Source of the DNA: Rubrobacteraceae bacterium | GTDB lineage: Bacteria > Actinomycetota > Rubrobacteria > Rubrobacterales > Rubrobacteraceae | DNA length: 6,556 nt | Direction: 5' to 3' | NCBI GenBank assembly: GCA_013698525.1 | Contig: JACCSM010000372.1 | Span: forward strand, 1-6,556 | Shown here: one piece after another, positions 1-5,615 of the stretch | How the letters are laid out: the number at the start of each line of letters is the position of its first letter | Numbering within the stretch: position 1 is the stretch's first letter | The notes under the pieces: model-generated | What the model saw: the letters and a program-made list of their open reading frames with translations, nothing else | Databases searched by the model: none | What the model was told of the DNA's origin: nothing | Translations under genes and position numbers: made by a program

Positions 1-576
1 TCCAGCGAGACGGTGCCTGGGTTCTTCTTCCCCGAACGGCCTTTCCTTCCTGATTACGTGCCTGTGGACGAAGAACACCCGATCCGTCCCCAGGACCCCT
101 ACGCGACAGCCAAGTATTTCGGCGAGCTCCTGATGGACGGTGCCATTCGGCGCTCGGACATCAGGTGCATCTCTATACGCCCTTCCTGGGTTCAGCACGA
201 GGGCAACTACGAGCGTAACCTCGGCCCGATGGTCAGCGACCGCTCTGAGCTGAGCGCGGGCTTCTGGAGTTACATCGACGTCTACGACCTGGCCGACGCC
301 ATGGTGCTCGCCGCCGAGAGTGACCTGCCTGGCCACGAAGTTTTCTACATCGCCTCGCCTGATAACGTGGGCGGCAGGCCATTCGAGGCCGCCGTGCGCG
401 AGCACTACGGAGACCAGGTCGAGGTAAAGACGCCCCTCTCCCGCGAGGACTCCTCAGGCATCTCCATCGAGAAAGCCAGGCGCATGCTCGGCTACGACCC
501 CAAACGCTCCTGGCGCGACTACCTCGACGACGATGGACGCCTGAAACCGGACGTAAAGGGCCTGTTCACCGGCTGA
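1..576 (+). CDS. NAD-dependent epimerase/dehydratase, extended SDR family (5' end outside window)
   Basis: C-terminal 191 codons of a short-chain dehydrogenase/reductase of the extended (nucleotide-sugar epimerase) type. The frame is open from base 1 (Ser-Ser-Glu-Thr-Val-Pro-Gly), so the GTG at 13 is an internal codon and the true start lies upstream. Seen: the active-site segment YATAK, with Tyr34 and Lys38 of the visible part (Tyr codon at 100-102), then an SIRPSWV segment typical after the catalytic helix, a WSYIDVYDLADAM segment matching the 'hv.D.a.a' region of epimerases, and a C-terminal stretch ending in a RRMLGYDPKRSW-type motif common to this family. The N-terminal Rossmann GxxGxxG is not in the window. 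Such enzymes oxidise/reduce sugar nucleotides or related substrates with NAD(P); the substrate cannot be read from this part. It converges on the MetE-like gene, with 75 bases between the two stops. The family call is secure; the substrate is unknown. Confidence 0.9.
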   Translation, partial: SSETVPGFFFPERPFLPDYVPVDEEHPIRPQDPYATAKYFGELLMDGAIRRSDIRCISIRPSWVQHEGNYERNLGPMVSDRSELSAGFWSYIDVYDLADAMVLAAESDLPGHEVFYIASPDNVGGRPFEAAVREHYGDQVEVKTPLSREDSSGISIEKARRMLGYDPKRSWRDYLDDDGRLKPDVKGLFTG

Positions 577-651
577 CGCACCCGGCGAAGCGGTAGCGGC
601 GCTCTTGCGGCACTCGTCTCAACCAGGCCAGCCTGTGTGCTGGAGGGTCGT

Positions 652-1770
652 CTACCCCCAGACCTGCTCTGCGGTCTCGACTATGGTACGGAGCTTGTAC
701 TCTTCGTCTTCGACGCTTAGGGCGTTGCCAACTATGGAGGTGGCGAAGCCGCACTGCGGGCTCAAGGCCAGCCGTTCCAGAGGGACGAACCTCGACGCCT
801 CGAGAAGCCTGGCTTCGAGCTCTTCTTTCGTCTCGCGACGGGGCGTCTTGGTGGTGACGAGGCCAAGGACGGCGACCTTGTCGTCGGGCACGTGCGAGAG
901 AGGGCCGAAGTCGCCCGAGCGTTTGTCGTCGTACTCGAGCATCAACCGCTGCGCGTTTATGCCGCCGAAGATGCGGCCCGCCAGCGGCTCGTAGGAGCCC
1001 GAGACCAGCCAGCGGCTCCCCTGGTTGCCCCGGCAGAGGTGGAAGGAGAACGTGACGTCGCTGTGGTCCCCGATCACGTAGTTGTCGAGCTCGATCCCCC
1101 GACTCAGCCAGCGGTCGAGATCCCAGCCCAACCGCTCGTAGAACGCGCGGGTCTTGGGATCTAGCAACAGCGGGTAATGCGGCGCGTCGAGCTGGATGTA
1201 CTCGGCCCCGAGCCTCGCCAGCTCTTCGACCTCCTCGCGCAGGATCTGCGCCACGTCCTCCAGAAAGAGGTCGAGCGTCGGGTATGCCCTGGCGGATAGC
1301 TCGGGAGACCAGAGGTTCGCGTACATGCTCGGGCTCGGCAGTGTGACCTTCACGGTCCTGTCCGTGCGGCCCCGCGCATACACGAACTCCTCGATCGAGA
1401 GGTGGCGCCTCCGCCGCAGCTTCCCGACCACCCCGAGGGTCTGTGGGCGCTCCGTCCTCTTCTCCCCTACCGCCTCGTCTCCGTGCCACTCTCCCCACAG
1501 CCAGGCGTCCATGTCGTGCTCGCCGAAGCCTTCGACGGCCTCTACCATCTGGCTCTGGAAAGACTCCCGGCGCATCTCACCGTCCGTGACGATAGGGAGG
1601 CCTGCCCGCTCCTGCAACCCGATAGCCTGTTCTACGGCCCGATCCTCGGTACGCTTGAACTCGGCTGTGGAGAGCCCGCCTGCGGCGTAGCGTTCGCGCG
1701 ACTCGAGCAACTCCCGAGGCCGCAGGAGGCTGCCGACGATGTCTGCTCGGGCGGTGACGATGTGCTTCAC
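652..1770 (-). CDS. MetE C-terminal-domain (YxjG/YxjH-like) cobalamin-independent methionine synthase family protein
   Basis: A 372-aa TIM-barrel protein of the Meth_synt_2 family, about the size of the stand-alone Bacillus YxjG/YxjH proteins and half the length of full MetE. The family transfers a methyl group to a thiol such as homocysteine, using a zinc ion. Seen: N-terminal IVGSLLRP (11-18), the VTDGEMRR turn (61-68), YIQLDAP (191-197, aligning with the IQIDEPA strand of MetE), and a full putative zinc set: His244 and Cys246 in FHLCRGN, Glu279, and Cys340 in LSPQCGFAT. No N-terminal MetE domain is present, so the methyl donor may not be a folate polyglutamate; core MetE proteins of this kind can use other donors. 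The GTG start at 1770 gives the N-terminus expected for the family but has no ribosome-binding site; TAGACT lies 7 bases upstream, so a leaderless transcript is possible. It follows the 70-aa gene by 37 bases, probably as one operon. Stop is TAG. The family is sure; the substrate is inferred. Confidence 0.9.
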   Translation of the reverse strand: MKHIVTARADIVGSLLRPRELLESRERYAAGGLSTAEFKRTEDRAVEQAIGLQERAGLPIVTDGEMRRESFQSQMVEAVEGFGEHDMDAWLWGEWHGDEAVGEKRTERPQTLGVVGKLRRRRHLSIEEFVYARGRTDRTVKVTLPSPSMYANLWSPELSARAYPTLDLFLEDVAQILREEVEELARLGAEYIQLDAPHYPLLLDPKTRAFYERLGWDLDRWLSRGIELDNYVIGDHSDVTFSFHLCRGNQGSRWLVSGSYEPLAGRIFGGINAQRLMLEYDDKRSGDFGPLSHVPDDKVAVLGLVTTKTPRRETKEELEARLLEASRFVPLERLALSPQCGFATSIVGNALSVEDEEYKLRTIVETAEQVWG

Positions 1771-1807
1771 ACGGGCCAGTCTAGCACCCGCCCGTGTCCA
1801 GGGAAGC

Positions 1808-2020
1808 CTAAGCAGCTACCTCGGCGACCTCGGCTTCGATTCCTTCTGAGGCATCCCGCACGAAGAAAGTATCGGGGTCGAGAGGGAACACCACGCTCGA
1901 GGCGCAACCAGGGTTCTGTTCCCCTGCCACCTCCAGCGCCCGCAAGATGCTCTCGGCCCTGACGAACAACGTCGTGGAGCGGTCTGTGCCGCGATCCACC
2001 TCGATACAAACTCTTATCAT
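1808..2020 (-). CDS. Small conserved-looking hypothetical protein, 70 aa
   Basis: I do not recognise this protein. The ATG at 2020 is preceded by GGAGG (2027-2031) with a 6-base spacer, which makes it a much better start than the ATG at 2050, where no such site is seen. The product begins MIRVCIEVDRGTDR and alternates short hydrophobic strands (IRVCIEV, TTLFV) with one probable helix (AESILRALEVAGE, 22-34). It then has a second strand pair (SVVFPL, DTFFV) and an acidic tail rich in Glu, Ala and Val. This suggests a small alpha/beta fold with no membrane segment or signal peptide. Its two cysteines (5 and 39) do not form a metal-binding pattern. It lies 37 bases before the MetE-like gene on the same strand, so it is probably the first gene of that operon and may be a partner or regulator of it. 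The start is well supported; the function is unknown. Confidence 0.72.
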   Translation of the reverse strand: MIRVCIEVDRGTDRSTTLFVRAESILRALEVAGEQNPGCASSVVFPLDPDTFFVRDASEGIEAEVAEVAA

Positions 2021-2026
2021 TCTGGT

Positions 2027-2031
2027 CCTCC
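2027..2031 (-). promoter_or_regulatory. Ribosome-binding site of the 70-aa gene
   Basis: GGAGG on the minus strand, 6 bases before the ATG at 2020. It decides the start: the in-frame ATG at 2050 would add ten Arg-rich residues and has no such site. Confidence 0.75.
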
Positions 2032-2070
2032 GTCTTCCTGTGAAGCGCACTATGCCCCTTTTACACCTCT

Positions 2071-2092
2071 TCTGTTACATATCGGTAACAGA
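2071..2092. promoter_or_regulatory. Perfect inverted repeat, likely operator in the divergent spacer
   Basis: Arms TCTGTTAC (2071-2078) and GTAACAGA (2085-2092) are exact reverse complements separated by 6 bases. No T-tract follows, so it is not a terminator. A TGTTAC-N6-GTAACA arrangement is typical of dimeric helix-turn-helix repressors such as TetR-type proteins. It lies 51-72 bases before the ATG of the minus-strand operon and about 100 bases before the candidate -10 of the aminotransferase, so it fits best as a site controlling the 70-aa/MetE-like operon. The right half AACAGAGG (2087-2094) recurs exactly at 2109-2116, a shift of 22 bases, about two helical turns. No regulator gene is in the window, so the binding protein is unknown. 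Confidence 0.5.
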
Positions 2093-2188
2093 GGCGCAAA
2101 ATGTAGACAACAGAGGTACGCGCCAGGACCGGGCCTGGATCAGGCCCATCGCTTTAGCGAACGCACTGCGCTCCATCCTGCTCTGCTG

Positions 2189-2197
2189 TGGTGTAAT
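2189..2197 (+). promoter_or_regulatory. Candidate extended -10 promoter of the aminotransferase gene
   Basis: TGGTGTAAT contains TGTAAT, a 5/6 match to TATAAT, preceded by the TGn of an extended -10. No convincing -35 lies upstream, as is allowed for extended -10 promoters. Transcription would start near 2204, giving a leader of about 30 bases that includes the ribosome-binding site at 2225-2229. It is a short match found by eye. Confidence 0.35.
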
Positions 2198-2224
2198 GCG
2201 GGAAGTGCCTGATCTCGATCGAGC

Positions 2225-2229
2225 GGAGG
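2225..2229 (+). promoter_or_regulatory. Ribosome-binding site deciding the aminotransferase start
   Basis: GGAGG ends 5 bases before the GTG at 2235. The frame stays open back to 1947, but neither the ATG at 2196 nor the ATG at 1947 has a comparable site, and the upstream residues do not look like this family. Confidence 0.75.
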
Positions 2230-2234
2230 AAAGT

Positions 2235-3404
2235 GTGAAACTGGCGAGGCGGATGGAGCGTCTGGGGACAGAGACGGCTTTTTCGGTCCTGGCTAAAGCG
2301 AAGGCTCTGGAGGCAGAGGGGCGTGAGATCATCCACCTCGAGATCGGCGAACCCGACTTCGATACGCCGGACCACGTCGTCGAGGCCGGCTGCCAGGCGC
2401 TGCGCGAAGGGCATACCCACTACACTCCCACTGCCGGCATTCCTGAGTTGCGCGAAGCTATCGCTGGCGACGTGGCGCGTAGCCGGAGCATAAACGTCGG
2501 TCCCGAACAGGTAGTCGTCACGCCTGGCGGGAAGCCGATAATGTTCTTCACCATCCTGGCGCTCGTCGACGAGGGCGATGAGGTGCTGCTGCCCAATCCC
2601 GCTTTCCCGATCTACGAGTCAATGGTGAACTTCGTCGGCGGGAGGCCCGTCTTCGTACCGCTGCGCCAGGAGAACGGGTTTCGGTTCGATCTCGACGAGT
2701 TTAGCGCAGGCATTAACGGGCGCACCAAACTGGTGATCCTCAACTCCCCGGCCAACCCGACGGGCGGTGTACTGACGGCCGAGGACATCGCCGGGCTCGC
2801 CCGCATCCTGCGCGAGCGTCCCGACGTTTTCGTCTTGAGCGATGAGATCTACTCGCGCCTGCTCTATACGGGCGACTTCGCCAGCATCGCCTCTGAGGAC
2901 GGCCTCGGCCCGGACGGGCGGACGATCATACTAGACGGCTTCTCGAAGACGTACGCGATGACGGGCTGGCGGCTCGGCTACGGCGTAATGCCCGAACCCC
3001 TCGCAGAGGAGGTGGCCAAGCTGCAGGTCAACTCCAACTCCTGCACCAGCGCGGCCACGCAGTACGCCGGACTCGCGGCCCTCGAAGGCCCGCAGGATGC
3101 CGTGGAGAGCATGCTCGCCGAGTTCATGGCGCGCCGGGACCTGATCGTAGACGGCCTCAACGAGTTGCCTGGCATTGAGTGCATAACGCCCCAGGGTGCC
3201 TTTTACGCCTTCCCGCGCATCACAGAGACCGGCTACCCGGCGGACAAACTGGCCGATCTACTCCTCGACGAAGCAGGCGTAGCGTGCCTCTCGGGCACGG
3301 CCTTCGGCCACCACGGGGAGGGCCACCTGCGCCTCTCTTACGCCAATTCCTGCGAGAACATCAGCAGGGCGCTCCAAAGGATGGGCGAGGCCCTCTCGCG
3401 GTGA
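2235..3404 (+). CDS. Pyridoxal phosphate-dependent aminotransferase, class I/II (fold type I)
   Basis: A 389-aa cytosolic enzyme, the usual length for the aspartate-aminotransferase superfamily; it moves an amino group between an amino acid and a 2-oxo acid using PLP. Seen in order: N-terminal IIHLEIGEPDFDTP (32-45), HYTPTAGIPELREAI (62-76), NPTGG with the cofactor-contacting Asn174, DEIY with Asp203 (binds the PLP pyridine nitrogen) and Tyr206, the Schiff-base Lys238 in GFSKTYAMTGWRLGYG with Arg246 (phosphate contact), and LRLSYA with Arg366, the carboxylate-binding arginine. All key residues are present. The substrate (Asp, Ala, aromatic or other) cannot be settled from motifs. I chose the GTG at 2235 because GGAGG sits 5 bases upstream and the protein then begins at the normal family N-terminus; the open frame back to 1947 would overlap the divergent 70-aa gene. 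It appears to be a single-gene unit. Confidence 0.93.
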   Translation: MKLARRMERLGTETAFSVLAKAKALEAEGREIIHLEIGEPDFDTPDHVVEAGCQALREGHTHYTPTAGIPELREAIAGDVARSRSINVGPEQVVVTPGGKPIMFFTILALVDEGDEVLLPNPAFPIYESMVNFVGGRPVFVPLRQENGFRFDLDEFSAGINGRTKLVILNSPANPTGGVLTAEDIAGLARILRERPDVFVLSDEIYSRLLYTGDFASIASEDGLGPDGRTIILDGFSKTYAMTGWRLGYGVMPEPLAEEVAKLQVNSNSCTSAATQYAGLAALEGPQDAVESMLAEFMARRDLIVDGLNELPGIECITPQGAFYAFPRITETGYPADKLADLLLDEAGVACLSGTAFGHHGEGHLRLSYANSCENISRALQRMGEALSR

Positions 3405-3473
3405 TCGCGTGATCTTCGACGCTCAGAGAAACTGGCTGATTCACCAGCTCGTGGGCCGAATCGCCCAACGCAT

Positions 3474-3485
3474 CGGTTGACGCCA
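3474..3485 (+). repeat. 12-base direct repeat, left copy
   Basis: CGGTTGACGCCA occurs here and at 6367-6378, just outside the ribosome-protection/methyltransferase pair. This copy contains the -35 of the promoter at 3477. Flanks of the two copies differ. A 12-base match in a GC-rich window of this size is close to chance expectation, so a link to insertion of the module is only a possibility. Confidence 0.25.
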
Positions 3486-3506
3486 GGCATTGCCATGTGC
3501 TGTACT
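3477..3506 (+). promoter_or_regulatory. Probable sigma70-type promoter for the leader ORF and ribosome-protection operon
   Basis: TTGACG (3477-3482, 5/6 to TTGACA), an 18-base spacer, then TGTACT (3501-3506, 4/6 to TATAAT) preceded by TGC, an extended -10. Transcription would start near 3513, leaving about 27 bases before the leader ORF at 3540. It gives the resistance-like module its own promoter, independent of the aminotransferase. Confidence 0.5.
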
Positions 3507-3539
3507 CCGGGCAACGGCCGATCTACAAAGGAGAGGAAA

Positions 3540-3650
3540 ATGCGCCGAGCGTTCATGTCTACCCAGGAGGTAATCGCCACCTACTTAGTGGACATGACGC
3601 TCTATGAGCACTTTGAACTTGGGGATTTTGGCGCATGTAGACGCCGGTAA
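3540..3650 (+). CDS. Upstream leader ORF, 36 aa, overlapping the ribosome-protection gene
   Basis: ATG at 3540 with a strong ribosome-binding site AAGGAG (3528-3533, 6-base spacer), running 36 codons to TAA at 3648-3650. The peptide starts MRRAFMSTQEVIATYLVDM and ends GACRRR; it has no domain and I do not recognise it. It overlaps the first 47 bases of the ribosome-protection gene in a different frame, and that gene lacks a ribosome-binding site of its own. Short leader ORFs with this placement are known before ribosome-targeting-drug resistance genes, including tet(M) and erm, where stalling of the leader-translating ribosome changes expression of the next gene. A long hairpin (3553-3597) occupies codons 5 to 20. 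The ORF and its ribosome-binding site are visible; translation and the attenuation role are inferred. Confidence 0.6.
   Translation: MRRAFMSTQEVIATYLVDMTLYEHFELGDFGACRRR
3553..3597 (+). promoter_or_regulatory. Long RNA hairpin within the leader ORF, just before the ribosome-protection start
   Basis: 3553-3562 pairs with 3588-3597 (ten pairs including one G-U; core CATGTC with GACATG). After a 2x2 internal loop, 3565-3566 pairs with 3584-3585, and 3568-3571 (AGGT) pairs with 3579-3582 (ACCT), closing a 7-base loop. Sixteen pairs are possible in all. The upper stem buries the Shine-Dalgarno-like AGGAGG at 3565-3570, and the base ends 6 bases before the ATG at 3604. There is no T-run, so it is not a simple terminator. 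A ribosome on the leader ORF would melt it. I infer a translational attenuator; folding energy was not computed. Confidence 0.5.
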
Positions 3651-5391
3651 GACGACCCTGACCGAGCGGCTGCTCCACGCCGCCGGTGTCATCGACGAGA
3701 TCGGCAGGGTCGATGACGGAAGCACCCAAACCGATACCCTAACGCTAGAACGGCAACGTGGCATCACGATCAAGTCTGCCGTCGTTTCGTTCGTTATCGA
3801 CGACGTCACGGTCAACCTGGTCGACACCCCTGGCCACCCTGATTTCATCGCAGAGGTAGAGCGGATGCTAAACGTTCTTGACGGCGCCGTGCTAGTGGTC
3901 TCCGCGGTGGAGGGCGTGCAGGCACAGACCCGCGTGTTGATGCGGACGCTACAACGGCTGCGCGTTCCGACCCTGATCTTCGTGAACAAGATCGACCGTA
4001 GCGGCGCGCAATGTGAACGCTTGCTGCGGAGCATCGCCGAGAGACTGACGCCGGCGATCATCCCGATGGGATCGGCCAGCGGGTTGGGAACCCGCAGTCC
4101 CAGTTTCACGCCTTACGGTGCCGCCGACACCGACTTTACTTCCGGACTGGTCGATCTGCTCGCCGACCACGACGATGCGTTTCTTGCCGCCTACCTCGAC
4201 GACGAGGCAACGGTCTCGTACCGCCGACTCCGCGGCGAGCTTGCGGCGCAGACCGGGAAGGCGCTGGTGCATCCGGTGTTCTTCGGTTCGGCGATCACGG
4301 GTGCGGGCGTGGATGAGCTGATCTCCGGCATCACGGAGTTGCCGCCTGCGGCCGAAGGCGATGCTGATGGCCTGCTCTCGGGCACCGTTTTCAAGGTCGA
4401 ACGAGGTCAGGCAGGGGAGAAGATCGCGTACGTCCGTATGTTCTCGGGGACGGTAAGGGGGCGGGATCTTCTGCGATTTGACCGGAACGAGGTGGGGAAG
4501 GTCACCGGAGTAAGCGTTTTCGACCGCGGCTCGACCGTCCAGCGAGACTCGGTCGCCGCGGGACGGATCGGCAGGCTCTGGGGTCTCGGGGAAGTTCGGA
4601 TCGGGGACGCGATAGGCGAACCGCGGACGACCCCGGAGCGCAACTTATTCGCCCCGCCGACGCTGGAAACAGTCGTCGTTCCCCGTAACACCGCGGATAA
4701 AGGCGCACTGCACGTCGCGCTCACCCAACTCGCCGAGCAGGACCCGCTGATCAACGTGCGGCAGGACGACAGCAGGCAGGAAATATTCGTCTTGCTCTAC
4801 GGTGAGGTGCAGAAAGAGGTCGTCGGGGCGACGCTGGCGAACGACTATAACATCGACGTCGAGTTCCGTGAAACGACGACGATCTGCATCGAACGGCCCA
4901 TCGGCATCGGTGCGGCCGTCGAGCTGCTCCCCAAGACACGTTCGCCGGCCACTCCGTTCCTCGCCACCATCGGGCTGCGCATTGAGCCGGCCGCGCCCGA
5001 CACGGGGGTGCAGTTCGGGCTGGATGTCAAGGTAGGATCGATACCGACTCACGTCTACAAGACAGTCGGGGAATTCTATGAGGCAATGGAGCGCACCGTG
5101 CTAGAGATCCTACGCCAGGGGATCTACGGATGGGAAGTCATTGACTGCACCGTCACCATGACCGACTGCGACTACCAGGCCCCACCACGACGGTGGCCGG
5201 GGACCACCGCCTCTGACTTCCGTCTGCTGACCCCGCTAGCGCTGATGGGCGCGCTGAAGCAGGCCGGCACCGTGGTCTGCGAGCCAATACACCGCTTCCA
5301 CCTCGAGATCCCGTCGGACACGTTCGGGGCGACGGTGTCCGCAATAGCGCGGCTGCGGGCCGCTGTGCAAACACAGCAGATGCGAGGTTAG
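3604..5391 (+). CDS. Tet(M)/Otr(A)-type ribosomal protection GTPase, cut short by an in-frame TAG
   Basis: An EF-G-like translational GTPase of the tetracycline ribosomal-protection family, which binds the ribosome and displaces tetracycline from the decoding site. The ORF is 595 aa. Seen: G1 AHVDAGKTT (10-18), G2 RGIT (52-55), G3 DTPGH (74-78), G4 NKID (128-131) and a G5-like GSA (228-230). A domain II region follows (about 257-340), then domain III with KGALHVALTQLAEQDPLI (366-383) and LYGEVQKEV (398-406), domain IV starting at TTTICIERP (424-432), and domain V from SDFRLLTP (537-544). The Tet(M) YSP loop region reads DYQAPPRRWPG (523-533), so it differs. The only in-frame start is the ATG at 3604, since TGA at 3595 closes the frame upstream; it has no ribosome-binding site, suggesting dependence on the leader ORF. 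TAG at 5389 stops translation in mid domain V while the family sequence continues in frame to 5598. The intact form would be about 663 aa. Family sure; activity doubtful. Confidence 0.92.
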   Translation: MSTLNLGILAHVDAGKTTLTERLLHAAGVIDEIGRVDDGSTQTDTLTLERQRGITIKSAVVSFVIDDVTVNLVDTPGHPDFIAEVERMLNVLDGAVLVVSAVEGVQAQTRVLMRTLQRLRVPTLIFVNKIDRSGAQCERLLRSIAERLTPAIIPMGSASGLGTRSPSFTPYGAADTDFTSGLVDLLADHDDAFLAAYLDDEATVSYRRLRGELAAQTGKALVHPVFFGSAITGAGVDELISGITELPPAAEGDADGLLSGTVFKVERGQAGEKIAYVRMFSGTVRGRDLLRFDRNEVGKVTGVSVFDRGSTVQRDSVAAGRIGRLWGLGEVRIGDAIGEPRTTPERNLFAPPTLETVVVPRNTADKGALHVALTQLAEQDPLINVRQDDSRQEIFVLLYGEVQKEVVGATLANDYNIDVEFRETTTICIERPIGIGAAVELLPKTRSPATPFLATIGLRIEPAAPDTGVQFGLDVKVGSIPTHVYKTVGEFYEAMERTVLEILRQGIYGWEVIDCTVTMTDCDYQAPPRRWPGTTASDFRLLTPLALMGALKQAGTVVCEPIHRFHLEIPSDTFGATVSAIARLRAAVQTQQMRG

Positions 5392-5598
5392 TCGTACACA
5401 CTGGTGGGTGAGATCCCGGCGGCCCGGGTGCACGAGTTGCAGCAACAGCTACCGGCGCTGACTCGCGGCGAAGGCCTGGTGGAATGCGAATTCGACTCCT
5501 ACCAACCGGTCCGCGGCAAGATCCCGACCCGGCCACGGACGGACTACAATCCGCTCAACCGCAAAGAATACTTGCTGCACATCACGCGGCGGGTCTAG
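5392..5598 (+). pseudogene. Detached C-terminal part of the ribosomal protection GTPase (after the in-frame TAG)
   Basis: Same frame as the gene before it, 68 codons directly after the TAG at 5389-5391, ending with its own TAG at 5596-5598. It reads SYTLVGEIPAARVHELQQ, then a LTRGEG turn, a YQPVRG segment and RPRTDYNPLNRKEYLLHI, which I recognise as the usual end of actinobacterial Tet(M)-like proteins. It supplies the second half of domain V and the C-terminal helix, the helix that contacts the ribosome in Tet(M). From memory, relatives read Gly-Ser-Ser-Tyr at the junction, so the TAG is probably a TCG serine codon changed at one base. No frameshift or other damage is visible, so the change is recent, suppressed by readthrough, or a sequence error. 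A GTG at 5404 is in frame but has no ribosome-binding site, so separate expression is unlikely. Confidence 0.8.
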
Positions 5599-5615
5599 CG
5601 CATTGGGAGGTTTCC

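Noticed and set aside
628..643. CCAGC/GCTGG stem (628-632 with 639-643) between the convergent stops as a terminator
   Set aside because: Only five base pairs with no T-tract on either strand; it could act weakly but is not distinguishable from chance.
566..1498. 310-codon minus-strand open frame over the MetE-like gene
   Set aside because: It is Arg/Gly/Ala-rich, matches no family, and lies in an alternative frame of the well-supported MetE-like gene; this is typical of GC-rich DNA.
1947..2234. N-terminal extension of the aminotransferase frame (96 codons)
   Set aside because: The frame is open but overlaps the divergent 70-aa gene, has no ribosome-binding site at its ATGs, and its residues are unlike the family; the GTG at 2235 has GGAGG at the right distance.
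3451..3466. TGGGC/GCCCA stem (3451-3455 with 3462-3466) as terminator of the aminotransferase gene
   Set aside because: Five pairs and no T-run; not convincing.
3409..3480. 23-codon GTG ORF right after the aminotransferase, peptide RNWLIHQLVGRIAQRIG-like and amphipathic
   Set aside because: It has no ribosome-binding site and no recognised relatives, and its end overlaps the promoter -35; too short to support.
3585..4109. Minus-strand open frame of 174 codons opposite the GTPase G domain
   Set aside because: It is Ser/Arg-rich and antisense to the strongly conserved G1-G4 motifs, and has no ribosome-binding site.
5404..5598. Independent 64-aa gene starting at the GTG 5404
   Set aside because: Its sequence is the C-terminus of the upstream GTPase in the same frame and it has no ribosome-binding site; better read as the part cut off by the TAG at 5389.
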